A stretch of 64,000 bases of DNA from Streptomyces sp. NBC_01283 (GCF_041435335.1 NZ_CP108430.1:2232001-2296000), one strand, 5' to 3'; shown: positions 1-8,100, numbered from the stretch's first letter. The notes: a model not told the origin generated them from the sequence alone. Numbers and translations are program-made.

Positions 1-298
1 GTGTCGGAGAGCGCGCACGCCGCCGATGCCGCGGTGAAGACGACGAGGCCCACCACGAACATCCGGCGGCGGCCGAAGCGGTCACCGGCCGCCGCACCGG
101 CCATCAGGAAGACCGCGAAGGACAGGGTGTAGGCGTTCACCGTCCATTCGAGGTCCTGGAGGCTCGTGTCGAGGGACTCCTGGATGGCGGGCAGGGCGGT
201 GATGACGACCAGGTTGTCGAGCGCCGCCATGAAGACGGCGAGGCCGGTGACGATCAGGGTCCACACGGAATGACCGCGTGAACTGGACCGACTGGGCA
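1..298 (-). CDS. MFS drug-efflux transporter, DHA2 (EmrB/QacA) type, N-terminal part
   Basis: Only the first 99 codons are inside the window; the frame stays open through base 1. The visible part holds the first two or three membrane helices of a 14-helix exporter. Helix 1 contains VFMAALDNLVVITALPAIQ, the antiporter-type D-N-V-V-x-T-A-L-P motif. It is followed by LEWTVNAYTLSFA and the loop GDRFGRRRMF (motif A, cytoplasmic side). This is the proton-driven drug/metabolite efflux family in the plasma membrane. It lies 49 bases downstream of the acyltransferase gene on the same strand, so it probably exports a product of that group or gives self-resistance. The substrate cannot be read from the sequence. 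Confidence 0.88.
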
Positions 299-347
299 TG
301 GGGAACCTTCCGGAAGGTGGGTGGCGGGTGGGGGGAAGGGCAACCGG

Positions 348-1637
348 CTAGGCCGCCGGCCGTGCGTCCATCCCGTCGAGCTCGTCGAGGGCCTCGCGCC
401 ACAGCGCCGCCAGCCGGTGGGCACCCGGCAGCCTGCGGTCGTACAGGAAGCTCACCTGTACCCGTGAGCCGCAGGACAGCAGCGTCACGGACAGGGCGTT
501 GCCCGGCAGCAGCACGCCGAGCGGGATGACGTCCACCACCGGGTCCTCGCGGAAGGAAAGACAGGCGGGGAGCGTGTAGTTGGAGGCGTAGAGCGGTGAG
601 GCGCGGGGGCTGAGCAGGCGCTTGACCGTCCAGCGGATCAGGGACGCGGGCAGCAGCGCGATCAGGGCCCTGCTGGCGGGGCGCAGGCCGTTGGAGCGCA
701 TGCGCTGGGTGCTGGCGACGAGTTGCGCGAACGCCTCGGCGGGCGGCACCTTGCGGCCGGGCAGGGTGACGACGGCCGTGGTGAGGTGGTTGCCGACGGC
801 GTCCTCCTCGCCCGTGTACCGGGTGCTCAGCGGCATGCGGACGGGCACGGGTGACGCCCGGAACACCGAGCGCGCGTCGCGGCGGCCGTCGCCGGTCGCG
901 CTCCAGGCGGACAGTGCGCCCCACAGCGCCATGAGGAAGGCGTCATTGACGGTGCCGCCGAACCCGCGGCCCAGTTCGCTCAGTTCACGCCGGGTCGCGC
1001 TCGTGCTGCACACGGCCAGGTTCTCCGCGGAGGGGCACGGCGCCTTGGGCCAGAGCCTGCCGGGTGCGAGCCCTCGCAGCATTCCGGCGCCCACGCTGAG
1101 CGCGCCGTGCAGCAGCTCGACGGGACCGGAGGTGAACAGCGGTCCGGTGCGCCGTCCGTCGCGCTCACCGCCCCGGGAGGTCCGGTCCGGGATCGGGGTG
1201 CCGAACAGGACGGCGGCGACGTGGGCCGCGCCCATCCCGTCCTCCAGGGCGTGGTGGACGCGGTAGCAGACGGCGTACTCGTCGTCGGCGTAACCGTGCA
1301 CGAGGTGGATCGTCCACAGGGGGCCGCTCTCGCACAGCGGCCGGCCGGCCAGTGCGCTGAGCACCTCGTCCAGCGAGGTGCCGGCCGGCAGCTTCAGTTC
1401 CTGCACGTGGTCGCGCAGGTCGAAGCCGGAGCAGGGGGCGCGGAACGCGCCGCGCCGTCCGGTCACCGCGCGGTGGGTCAGCCGGGGCAGGCCGGGCAGC
1501 CGCTTCGCCAGGTGGTCGTGGAGCTGGTCCAGCGAGGGCGCCGTCCCGCGGAAGCGCAGGAACTGCCCCTGGAGCAGGCCGAGTTCCCGGTCCATCGCGA
1601 GGAATACCTCGTCGATCGGGTTGAGTGGATGTTTCAC
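348..1637 (-). CDS. Wax ester synthase/diacylglycerol acyltransferase-like protein
   Basis: A 429-residue protein of the WS/DGAT family, which transfers acyl groups from acyl-CoA to alcohols or diacylglycerol. It starts MKHPLNPIDEVFLAMDR, typical of the family. The catalytic HHxxxDG motif is present as HHALEDG near residue 130. The second conserved block, NDAFLMALWGAL, is near residue 230, and VGNHLTTAVVTLP lies in the C-terminal half. Length is slightly below the usual 450-480. The gene follows the carboxylase epsilon gene by 67 bases and precedes the MFS exporter. In this setting it may act in secondary metabolism (esterifying a product) rather than in storage-lipid synthesis; that is inference. 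Confidence 0.85.
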   Translation of the reverse strand: MKHPLNPIDEVFLAMDRELGLLQGQFLRFRGTAPSLDQLHDHLAKRLPGLPRLTHRAVTGRRGAFRAPCSGFDLRDHVQELKLPAGTSLDEVLSALAGRPLCESGPLWTIHLVHGYADDEYAVCYRVHHALEDGMGAAHVAAVLFGTPIPDRTSRGGERDGRRTGPLFTSGPVELLHGALSVGAGMLRGLAPGRLWPKAPCPSAENLAVCSTSATRRELSELGRGFGGTVNDAFLMALWGALSAWSATGDGRRDARSVFRASPVPVRMPLSTRYTGEEDAVGNHLTTAVVTLPGRKVPPAEAFAQLVASTQRMRSNGLRPASRALIALLPASLIRWTVKRLLSPRASPLYASNYTLPACLSFREDPVVDVIPLGVLLPGNALSVTLLSCGSRVQVSFLYDRRLPGAHRLAALWREALDELDGMDARPAA

Positions 1638-1704
1638 TATCCGCTCCCAGTCGATTGTGTGGGGGAATCCGGCGTCGGTACGGCGAGGCCGCCCGGGCGG
1701 CGGC

Positions 1705-1953
1705 TCATGCCGTGCCCCGGGCGCGGCCCGCGGGGCCGGGCCGGTGACTGCCGCCGGAGCGCCACGATCCGGCGGGCCGGGTACGGCCGTCGCCGCCCGC
1801 CCAGCGCGCGTGCGCCGGGCCCGGTGCCGCCTGCGGCGCTGCCGCGTCCGCCCGCTGGGCCAGCGCCCGCAGGACGGCGGTGACGGCGGCCAGTTCGACG
1901 TCGTCGGGGCGTCCGCGCAGCACCGTGAGCGCGGTGTCCGCCGGGGCCGTCAC
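1705..1953 (-). CDS. accE: Acyl-CoA carboxylase epsilon subunit
   Basis: An 82-residue protein starting at GTG, sharing a GTGA overlap with the stop of the upstream carboxylase beta gene. The N-terminal half carries LRGRPDDVELAAVTAVL, the helix pattern of actinobacterial acyl-CoA carboxylase epsilon subunits. A Pro/Ala/Arg-rich linker follows, then a short C-terminal stretch with Trp (GSWRSGG), also family-typical. Epsilon binds and stabilises the biotin-carboxylase/carboxyltransferase complex. Its translational coupling to the beta gene supports the call. The alpha (biotin) subunit is not in the window. Confidence 0.85.
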   Translation of the reverse strand: MTAPADTALTVLRGRPDDVELAAVTAVLRALAQRADAAAPQAAPGPAHARWAGGDGRTRPAGSWRSGGSHRPGPAGRARGTA

Positions 1954-3575
1954 GCGGGCGGGTTGCCGTGCTTGCGCGACGGCAGGTCGACGTCCTTGCT
2001 GCGCAGGACACGCAGCGCCTCTATGAGCGAGGAGCGGGTCTGCGCCGGATCGATGACATCATCGATGAGTCCGCGCTCGGCGGCGTAATAGGGGTGCATC
2101 AGCTCCGTCTTGTACTCCTTGACCAGCTGGGCCCGGGTCGCCTCCGGGTCGTCCGCGGCGGCGATCTCCCGGCGGAAGACGACGTTCGCCGCTCCCTCCG
2201 CGCCCATCACCGCGATCTCGTTCGTCGGCCAGGCGTACGTCAGATCGGCGCCGATGGACTGTGAGTCCATGACGATGTACGCCCCGCCGTAGGCCTTGCG
2301 CAGCACCAGGGAGATGCGCGGCACGGTGGCGTTGCAGTACGCGTAGAGCAGCTTCGCGCCGTGCCGGATGATGCCGTTGTGCTCCTGGTCCACGCCGGGC
2401 AGGAACCCCGGCACGTCGACGAGGGTGACCAGGGGGATGTTGAAGGCGTCGCAGGTGGTGATGAACCTGGCGGCCTTCTCCGAGGCGTGGATGTCCAGGG
2501 CGCCGGCCAGTTGGGACGGCTGGTTGGCGATCACGCCGACGGTCCGCCCGTCCATCCGGGCCAGCGCGCAGATGATGTTGCCCGCCCAGCCCGCGTGCGT
2601 CTCCAGGAGTTCGCCGTCGTCGACGATCTCCTGGATCACCGTGCGCATGTCGTACGGCCGGTTGCCCTCGGCGGGGACGAGGTCGGCGAGCCCGTCGGTC
2701 CTGCGCTCGGCCGGGTCATCCGATTCGAGGACCGGCGGCATCTCCCGGTTGTTGGAGGGCAGCAGCGAGAGGAGGTAGCGCACTTCCTCCAGGCACTCGG
2801 CCTCGTCGTCGTAGACGAAGGCGGCGACGCCGGAGACCGTGCCGTGGACGTCGGCGCCGCCCAGGCCGTTCTGGGTGATCTTCTCGCCCGTCACCGCCTG
2901 GACCACGTCGGGTCCGGTGATGAACATCTGGGAGGTCTCACGGACCATGAAGACGAAGTCGGTGAGGGCCGGCGAGTAGGCCGCGCCGCCCGCGCACGGG
3001 CCGAGCATCACCGATATCTGCGGGATGACGCCCGATGCCCTGGTGTTGCGCTGGAAGATGCCGCCGTATCCGGCGAGCGCGGAGACGCCCTCCTGGATGC
3101 GGGCTCCCGCACCGTCGTTGAGCGACACCAGCGGGGCACCGGCCTTGACGGCCATGTCCATGATCTTGTGGATCTTCGTGGCGTGGGCCTCGCCGAGGGA
3201 GCCGCCGAAGATGCGGAAGTCGTGGGCGTAGGCGAAGACCGTGCGGCCGTGGACGGTGCCCCAGCCGGTGACCACACCGTCGGTGTGGGGCCTGCGGTCC
3301 TCCAGGCCGAAGCCGGTGGCTCGGTGTCTGCGCAGCTGCTCGACCTCGGTGAACGAACCCTCGTCGAAGAGGAGTTCCAGGCGTTCACGGGCGGTCAGCT
3401 TGCCGCGGGCGTGCTGCGCCTCGGTGGCGCGTGCGCCGGGCCCCTCTTCGGCGGACCGGCGGATGGCGTGCAGGTTGCCGATGCTGTCCCGCATGCCGGG
3501 CGGGCCGGGCTCGGGCGGATGCGCCGTACGGTGCTGCGTCGGGCTCCCGGCGAGAGCCGCGGGCTTGGCCGGCAT
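1950..3575 (-). CDS. pccB: Acyl-CoA (propionyl-CoA) carboxylase beta subunit
   Basis: A 541-residue carboxyltransferase that moves CO2 from carboxybiotin to acetyl- or propionyl-CoA, making malonyl- or methylmalonyl-CoA. The first 27 residues (Pro/Ala-rich) are an unusual extension. The family body starts around MRDSIGNLHAIRR, with HARGKLTARERLELLFDEGSF. The oxyanion-hole segments GAGARIQEGVSALAGYG and, in the second half, YCNATVPRISLVLRKAYGGAY are intact. AAAGGA stands 8 bases before the ATG. It overlaps accE by 4 bases. A dedicated extra copy beside an acyltransferase and exporter suggests extender-unit or precursor supply for a biosynthetic cluster. Confidence 0.93.
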   Translation of the reverse strand: MPAKPAALAGSPTQHRTAHPPEPGPPGMRDSIGNLHAIRRSAEEGPGARATEAQHARGKLTARERLELLFDEGSFTEVEQLRRHRATGFGLEDRRPHTDGVVTGWGTVHGRTVFAYAHDFRIFGGSLGEAHATKIHKIMDMAVKAGAPLVSLNDGAGARIQEGVSALAGYGGIFQRNTRASGVIPQISVMLGPCAGGAAYSPALTDFVFMVRETSQMFITGPDVVQAVTGEKITQNGLGGADVHGTVSGVAAFVYDDEAECLEEVRYLLSLLPSNNREMPPVLESDDPAERRTDGLADLVPAEGNRPYDMRTVIQEIVDDGELLETHAGWAGNIICALARMDGRTVGVIANQPSQLAGALDIHASEKAARFITTCDAFNIPLVTLVDVPGFLPGVDQEHNGIIRHGAKLLYAYCNATVPRISLVLRKAYGGAYIVMDSQSIGADLTYAWPTNEIAVMGAEGAANVVFRREIAAADDPEATRAQLVKEYKTELMHPYYAAERGLIDDVIDPAQTRSSLIEALRVLRSKDVDLPSRKHGNPPA

Positions 3576-3720
3576 GGGCGTGTCCTTTCTCCGTCACCGC
3601 GAAAATGGAAGGGGAAAGCAGCGGGTCCGCCGCAGTCGGCGGGCCTGCTGGATGCGCTTTCCGGGAAGTCCTGAAGAAGACCGGGCCCCTGGCCTCGCGT
3701 CTCCCTTTCCAGAAATAAAA

Positions 3721-4041
3721 CTATCTGGCGTTCCTTCGGCAGGGAACTGCACTTTGGTACAGGCGGCGGTCGGAGTGGGCGACAAGGCCTGCCTGTAACC
3801 TGGATTCAACACCCAATTTACTGAGCACCTGCGCCACATGAAACTTGACCGTGCGTTCGGCGATGTCGAGCCGCCGCGAGATACTGCGGTTGGAATAGCC
3901 CTCACCGAGCAGTTCGAACACTTCCCGCTCTCGTACGGAGAGCAGCGGCACCCGGGCCAACTCGGCTTCCCATGATGTGTGCTGAAGACCACTCCGGCCG
4001 ACGGAACCGCTGGCGTCCGCGTCCTGCGCGGTGCAGCTCAC
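3721..4041 (-). CDS. Stand-alone LuxR-type DNA-binding regulator with a TTA codon
   Basis: The GTG at 4041 follows GGGGAAAGAGCGG and gives 106 residues; the frame is open further upstream. The only recognisable domain is a C-terminal LuxR helix-turn-helix: LLSVREREVFELLGEGYSNR, RRLDIAERTVKFHVAQVLSKL. No receiver or sensor domain is present. A leucine in the fourth helix is encoded by TTA at 3798-3796, so translation probably depends on the bldA tRNA. Codons here (AAA, TTG, GTT, AGT) are less GC-rich than in neighbours, often seen in acquired pathway regulators. It lies 145 bases upstream of the carboxylase gene in the same direction and may activate it. Confidence 0.75.
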   Translation of the reverse strand: MSCTAQDADASGSVGRSGLQHTSWEAELARVPLLSVREREVFELLGEGYSNRSISRRLDIAERTVKFHVAQVLSKLGVESRLQAGLVAHSDRRLYQSAVPCRRNAR

Positions 4042-4239
4042 CCGCTCTTTCCCCGTCCCGTCCTTCGGTGTGTGCGAACGGGCAACCACAGCGCGGACCA
4101 AGGCAACTCCCCCATGACAGCGAATCCGGAGCTTCAGAACTCCGGCTTTCCTGCCTACGAGTATTGGCCACCCGCACCTGGGTTTGTCAAGAAACGCCAA
4201 CGCTCTCCCGCAGGACGAGAATCCGGGCGCCGCCAATCC

Positions 4240-4276
4240 CGGCACGTGAGAAACGGCAGTCGTTTCTCACGTGCCG
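4240..4276. repeat. Perfect 16-bp inverted repeat with 5-base centre
   Basis: CGGCACGTGAGAAACG at 4240-4255 and its exact reverse complement at 4261-4276, separated by GCAGT. It lies in the 363-base gap between the LuxR gene (minus) and the IclR gene end, about 200 bases upstream of the LuxR start. No run of T follows on either side. It could be a factor-independent-style terminator of the streptomycete kind, or an operator, since the arms contain the palindromic core CACGTG. Confidence 0.8.
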
Positions 4277-4333
4277 AGAAGCAAACATTGTGTGAAGGCC
4301 GACCGACTCAGCATGCCATCTGGAGGCGGTATT

Positions 4334-4405
4334 ATGACAGCGACATTAAATCGCGATTTCGGCTTCGATTCCGCGGAACTCACGCCTGCGGAAGTGAAGT
4401 CAGGT
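4334..4405 (+). other. Well-formed translation start without a complete gene (possible gene remnant)
   Basis: GGAGG stands 7 bases before an ATG at 4334. The first 24 codons read plausibly (MTATLNRDFGFDSAELTPAE...) with relatively AT-rich codons and a TTA leucine at 4346-4348. From about 4405 the frame runs antisense to the IclR gene, where its composition looks like a shadow; it does not stop until 5029. The simplest reading is the 5-prime stub of a gene whose remainder was lost when this junction formed. A genuine gene overlapping iclR antisense is possible but less likely. No family recognised. Confidence 0.35.
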
Positions 4406-5226
4406 CAGAAAGAGCTGGCGGTCTCCGCCGACCAGGCGCCGGGCCCACCGGTCTCGGTGAACGCGTCGGCGGCCTCCTTCATGGCCCGCAGCACACTGGC
4501 CGGCCACTGCGGCATGGCGTGCTTGGGCTTGAGCACCGAGACGGAGCCCATGATCAGCCCGTCCCAGCGGACGGGCGCCGCAAGGCCGTTCCAGCCCGCG
4601 GCACACTCCTCCGAGTCGACGGCCACCCCTTGCTCGCGCACCGCCTTGAGGGAGGTGAGCAGGGCACCTTGGTCCCGGAACGCCCCCGGTCCCGCCTCCA
4701 CGGGAGGCGGTTCCGCGAGCACGCCCTCCTGGATGACCTCCGGCAGGTGGGCGAGGATCGCCCGCCCACAGGCCCCCGTGCGCAACGACTGGAAGACCAG
4801 CAGGAGCGCGCGCCTGCTGATGCCGAGTTCCGCCAGGTCGGAGTCGCCGACGGCCATGTCCAGGCACTGTTTCCTGGCCCCGCCGAACGGGGCGAGACCG
4901 AAGAGGAAAACGAGTCCCCCGTCGGTCGCCTTCCGCAGGTCCTCCAGCACCTCGTGCGCCACATCGGTGTTGGGCGCGTGCGTGAGGGCCTTCAGGCCGA
5001 GCCGCGCGGCGCCGGGGCCGAGCCGGTAGAGGCCGCGCCCCTCTCGTACGAATATCCCGTCATGGATGCCGGACTGCAGAATGCGATGGACCGTCGAGTC
5101 GTCGAGGCCGGTCGTCTCGGCCAGCTCCCCGGGACCGTGCACCTGCCCTTCGAGCTCGGTGAAGGCACTCTGGACCCGGAAGACCCGGACGGCGTGATTG
5201 CTTCCCTGATTACCGTTCTTGACCAT
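4405..5226 (-). CDS. IclR family transcriptional regulator
   Basis: A 273-residue protein from the ATG at 5226 (MVKNGNQGSNHAVRVFRVQ), preceded by AGGGGAACGGGGAAC; a start 39 bases further upstream is possible. Residues 10-75 form the winged helix (GELAETTGLDDSTVHRILQS, then EGRGLYRLGPGAARLGLKAL). The rest is the IclR effector-binding domain, with VRWDGLIMGSVSVLKPKHAMP near the C-terminus. These proteins bind small organic acids or aromatic compounds and usually repress neighbouring genes. No divergent catabolic operon is adjacent, so the target is unclear. The 260 bases upstream hold no other gene. Confidence 0.85.
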   Translation of the reverse strand: MVKNGNQGSNHAVRVFRVQSAFTELEGQVHGPGELAETTGLDDSTVHRILQSGIHDGIFVREGRGLYRLGPGAARLGLKALTHAPNTDVAHEVLEDLRKATDGGLVFLFGLAPFGGARKQCLDMAVGDSDLAELGISRRALLLVFQSLRTGACGRAILAHLPEVIQEGVLAEPPPVEAGPGAFRDQGALLTSLKAVREQGVAVDSEECAAGWNGLAAPVRWDGLIMGSVSVLKPKHAMPQWPASVLRAMKEAADAFTETGGPGAWSAETASSF

Positions 5227-5486
5227 GTTCCCCGTTCCCCTGTTGGGCGCCCTCGCCGGCGCCAACCGCCCGTGCCCGACAAAACGACACGGACCCCTAC
5301 GACCCTAACGTCGCCTGCCCGGTATGCCGACTGTGTGATCATGAACATTGCGACACGCGGGGCGGGACGTTTACGGGTGGGGAGCGAAAGCCCAACGGAG
5401 CGCTGCCCGGACGCAGTTGGAGAGGATCATTCAGGGTCGGGAAGTGGCCATAATCACTACCGCCCGCGCCGGGTCACGAGCGCCCC

Positions 5487-6140
5487 TCAGGATTCCCGGA
5501 GCACCTTCGCGAGCACGCCGTCGCCCGACAGCTCGATGCGGCCGGCCCGCACCCCCTCCCCCACGGTCAGCGCGCCCCGGCTCACCTCCACGCAGGTCTC
5601 CGAGTCCAGCACCAGGCGGACGTCGGGCGCCGCGAGTGAGGGTCCGTCACCACAGGACTCCGCCCCGCCCCCGACCCGCAGGTGGAACGCGCCCTCGTCC
5701 AGGCACACTTCCACCACTCCTTCGGCGCCGAGCCCCGCCAGGCCGCGCAACAGGGGGAGCGCGAACCAGTGGGCACGGACCGCGTCCGTCGGAGCCCGCT
5801 CCTGGAGGGCGGGCGCACCCCAGGTCGCCAGCGCCTGGAGCACCGGCAGCAAGGCACGCCCCCGCTCGGTCAGTTCATAGACGTACGCGGCCGAGGGCGG
5901 GGGAAGGCGGCGGCGCGTCGTCAGACCCTCGCGCTCCATGTCCTTGAGCCGCGACGCCAGGACGTCCGTGCTCACGCCCGGCAGGTCGGCGTGCAGGTCG
6001 GTGTAGCGGCGCGGCCCGACCAGGAGCTCACGGACGATCAGCAGGGTCCAGCGGTCGCCGACGGCGTCGAGGGCCCGGGCGGCGGCGCAGTACTGGTCAT
6101 AGCTTCGGCGGGACCTGGTGACAGGTGGCGTGCGACCCAT
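5487..6140 (-). CDS. HxlR family regulator with C-terminal SCP2-like domain
   Basis: A 217-residue protein starting at ATG 6140; an in-frame start six codons upstream is less likely. The N-terminal 100 residues are an HxlR winged helix (CAAARALDAVGDRWTLLIVRELLVG, then TDVLASRLKDMEREGLTTRR). The C-terminal 100 residues (VVEVCLDEGAFHLRVGGG..., SETCVEVSRGALTVGEGVRAGRIELSGD) resemble a sterol-carrier/ligand-binding fold seen in larger members. It is divergent from the aminotransferase gene. Two palindromes 21 bp apart lie between them and are its likely binding sites. Confidence 0.88.
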   Translation of the reverse strand: MGRTPPVTRSRRSYDQYCAAARALDAVGDRWTLLIVRELLVGPRRYTDLHADLPGVSTDVLASRLKDMEREGLTTRRRLPPPSAAYVYELTERGRALLPVLQALATWGAPALQERAPTDAVRAHWFALPLLRGLAGLGAEGVVEVCLDEGAFHLRVGGGAESCGDGPSLAAPDVRLVLDSETCVEVSRGALTVGEGVRAGRIELSGDGVLAKVLRES

Positions 6141-6162
6141 GCGGCACAGTCTATGCAAGTTG

Positions 6163-6197
6163 TTGGACTTTCCAAGCTCCCGCTTGGTAAAACCAAG
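6163..6197. promoter_or_regulatory. Pair of palindromic operators between hxlR-type gene and aminotransferase
   Basis: Two short palindromes share the half-site TTGG: TTGGA-CTT-TCCAA at 6163-6175 and CTTGGT-AAA-ACCAAG at 6183-6197. Their centres (6169 and 6190) are 21 bp apart, two helical turns, so two dimers could bind the same face. They fill most of the 84-base divergent gap. Probably bound by the adjacent HxlR protein, controlling itself and the aminotransferase (inference). Confidence 0.6.
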
Positions 6198-6224
6198 TAA
6201 CTCACGTCACGGGAGGCACAGCGC

Positions 6225-7436
6225 ATGGAGTTCCGGCAGTCCAGCAAGCTCAGCGAGGTCTGTTACGAGATCCGGGGCCCGGTCATCGAGCACGCCAACG
6301 CCCTGGAGGAGGCGGGCCACAGCGTCCTGCGCCTGAACACCGGAAACCCCGCGCTCTTCGGCTTCGAGGCGCCCGAGGAGATCGTCCAGGACATGATCCG
6401 GATGCTCCCCCGGGCACACGGCTACACGGACTCGCGCGGCATCCTCTCGGCCCGCCGCGCCGTCGCCCAGCGCTACCAGGCGCTCGGCCTCGACGAGGTC
6501 TCCGTGGACGACGTCTTCCTGGGCAACGGCGTCTCCGAGCTGGTCACCATGGCCGTCCAGGCGCTTTTGGAGGACGGCGACGAGGTCCTCGTCCCCGCGC
6601 CGGACTTCCCGCTGTGGACCGCCGTGACGACCCTCTCCGGGGGCAAGGCCGTCCACTACACGTGCGACGAGTCCGCGGACTGGTACCCGGACCTGGACGA
6701 CATGGCGTCGAAGATCACCGACCGCACGAAGGCCGTCGTGATCATCAACCCGAACAACCCGACGGGCGCGGTGTATCCGAAGGAGATCCTGGAGGGCATC
6801 CTCGACCTCGCGCGCCGCCACGGCCTGATGGTCTTCGCCGACGAGATCTACGACCAGATCCTGTACGACGACGCCGTCCACCACAGCGTCGCGGCCCTCG
6901 CCCCCGACCTCGTCGTCCTGACCTTCTGCGGGCTCTCCAAGACGTACCGCGTGGCGGGCTTCCGCTCGGGCTGGCTGGTCGTCACGGGCCCGCGGCAGCA
7001 CGCGAAGAGCTACCTGGAGGGGCTGACCATGCTCGCCTCCATGCGGCTGTGCCCGAACGCCCCCGCCCAGTACGCCATCCAGGCCGCGCTCGGCGGCCGC
7101 CAGTCCATCCGCGAGCTCACCGCTCCGGGCGGCAGGCTGTACGAGCAGCGCGACATGGCGTGGCGGAAGCTGAACGAGATCCCCGGCGTCTCCTGTGTGA
7201 AGCCCAAGGGCGCCCTCTACGCCTTCGCGCGCCTGGACCCCAAGGTGCACGCCATCCACGACGACGAGAAGTTCGTCCTGGACCTGCTCCTCCAGGAGAA
7301 GATCCAGGTCGTCCAGGGCACGGGCTTCAACTGGCCGCGCCCCGACCACTTCCGCATCCTGACGCTCCCTTACGCTGACGACCTCGACGCGGCGATCAGC
7401 CGCATCGGCCGCTTCCTCAGCGGCTACCGCCAGTAA
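6225..7436 (+). CDS. alaA: PLP-dependent aminotransferase, AlaA type
   Basis: A 403-residue fold-type I aminotransferase of the alanine (glutamate-pyruvate) class. It starts MEFRQSSKLSEVCYEIRGPV, characteristic of AlaA. GYTDSRGILSARRAVAQRY binds the cofactor phosphate region. NPNNPTGAVYP is the conserved Asn block, FADEIYDQILYDD holds the Asp/Tyr contacts, and GLSKTYRVAGFRSGW contains the Schiff-base lysine. The C-terminal FRILTLPY arginine binds the substrate carboxylate. GGGAGG lies 8-9 bases before the ATG. Cytoplasmic amino-acid metabolism; probably linked in expression to the divergent HxlR gene. Confidence 0.93.
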   Translation: MEFRQSSKLSEVCYEIRGPVIEHANALEEAGHSVLRLNTGNPALFGFEAPEEIVQDMIRMLPRAHGYTDSRGILSARRAVAQRYQALGLDEVSVDDVFLGNGVSELVTMAVQALLEDGDEVLVPAPDFPLWTAVTTLSGGKAVHYTCDESADWYPDLDDMASKITDRTKAVVIINPNNPTGAVYPKEILEGILDLARRHGLMVFADEIYDQILYDDAVHHSVAALAPDLVVLTFCGLSKTYRVAGFRSGWLVVTGPRQHAKSYLEGLTMLASMRLCPNAPAQYAIQAALGGRQSIRELTAPGGRLYEQRDMAWRKLNEIPGVSCVKPKGALYAFARLDPKVHAIHDDEKFVLDLLLQEKIQVVQGTGFNWPRPDHFRILTLPYADDLDAAISRIGRFLSGYRQ

Positions 7437-7459
7437 GAACGCATGACGACGGGGGTCGC

Positions 7460-8068
7460 GTGTCTCTCTGCTCCACCTGCCAGGTCCCTTCGCTCACCCA
7501 GTTCGCCTCGCCCGACCTCGTCGAGCGGATCGTGTACGGCGGCCACGACCGGGCCGCCGACCCGGCCTGGGCCGAATCGGGCGCCGCCACCCTCGACGAC
7601 TACGCCCGCTGGTGCGGCCATCTGTGCGGTCTGACGTGCCTGCGGATGGCGCTCGGCCCGTCCGCGCCCCCGCTCTTCGAGCTGCGGGACGGCGCGCTGA
7701 AGTACGGCGGGTACACGGAGGATGCCGACGGCACGATCCGCGGGCTGATCTACGCCCCGTTCGCGGAGTACGTGCGGGAGGTGCACGGCGTCAACGCCAC
7801 GGTGCACCGGCATCTCACGGTGGACGAGATCACCGGCCTGCTCGACGAGGGCCGCTCGGTCATGGTCTCGGTGCACTACGAGATCCGCCGCCCGCACCGG
7901 CCCTCGCCCGGCCGGGGCGGCCATCTGGTGCTGGTCACGGGACGTTCCGCGGACGGCGGTCTGCACCTGCACAACCCGTCCGGGATCGACGCGGGGACGC
8001 GGATGGCGGACATGTCACTTTCGGCCTTCGAACCGTTCTTCGCCGGACGCGGGGTGTCCTTGCCCTGA
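7460..8068 (+). CDS. C39-like papain-fold peptidase domain protein
   Basis: A 202-residue protein beginning at GTG 7460, 23 bases after the aminotransferase stop; no stronger start is seen. The segment YARWCGHLCGLTCLRMAL matches the cysteine box of C39-like (peptidase_C39_2) proteins. GHLVLVTGRSADGGLHLHNPSG supplies the histidine and Asn/Asp part of the triad. No signal peptide or membrane segment is visible, so it seems cytoplasmic. Family members in actinomycetes are mostly uncharacterised, and no ATP-binding export module is attached. Its close spacing suggests co-transcription with alaA, but no functional link is obvious. Confidence 0.75.
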   Translation: MSLCSTCQVPSLTQFASPDLVERIVYGGHDRAADPAWAESGAATLDDYARWCGHLCGLTCLRMALGPSAPPLFELRDGALKYGGYTEDADGTIRGLIYAPFAEYVREVHGVNATVHRHLTVDEITGLLDEGRSVMVSVHYEIRRPHRPSPGRGGHLVLVTGRSADGGLHLHNPSGIDAGTRMADMSLSAFEPFFAGRGVSLP

Positions 8069-8094
8069 CAGAGGGTCATCCTTGCTGCCAGGAT
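8065..8094 (+). promoter_or_regulatory. Putative leaderless promoter of the monooxygenase gene
   Basis: -35 CTGACA (8065-8070), an 18-base spacer, -10 CAGGAT (8089-8094), then 6 bases to the ATG at 8101. The gene has no ribosome site, so transcription probably starts at or next to the A of ATG. The -35 overlaps the stop of the preceding gene. Confidence 0.55.
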
Positions 8095-8100
8095 GGCGCG

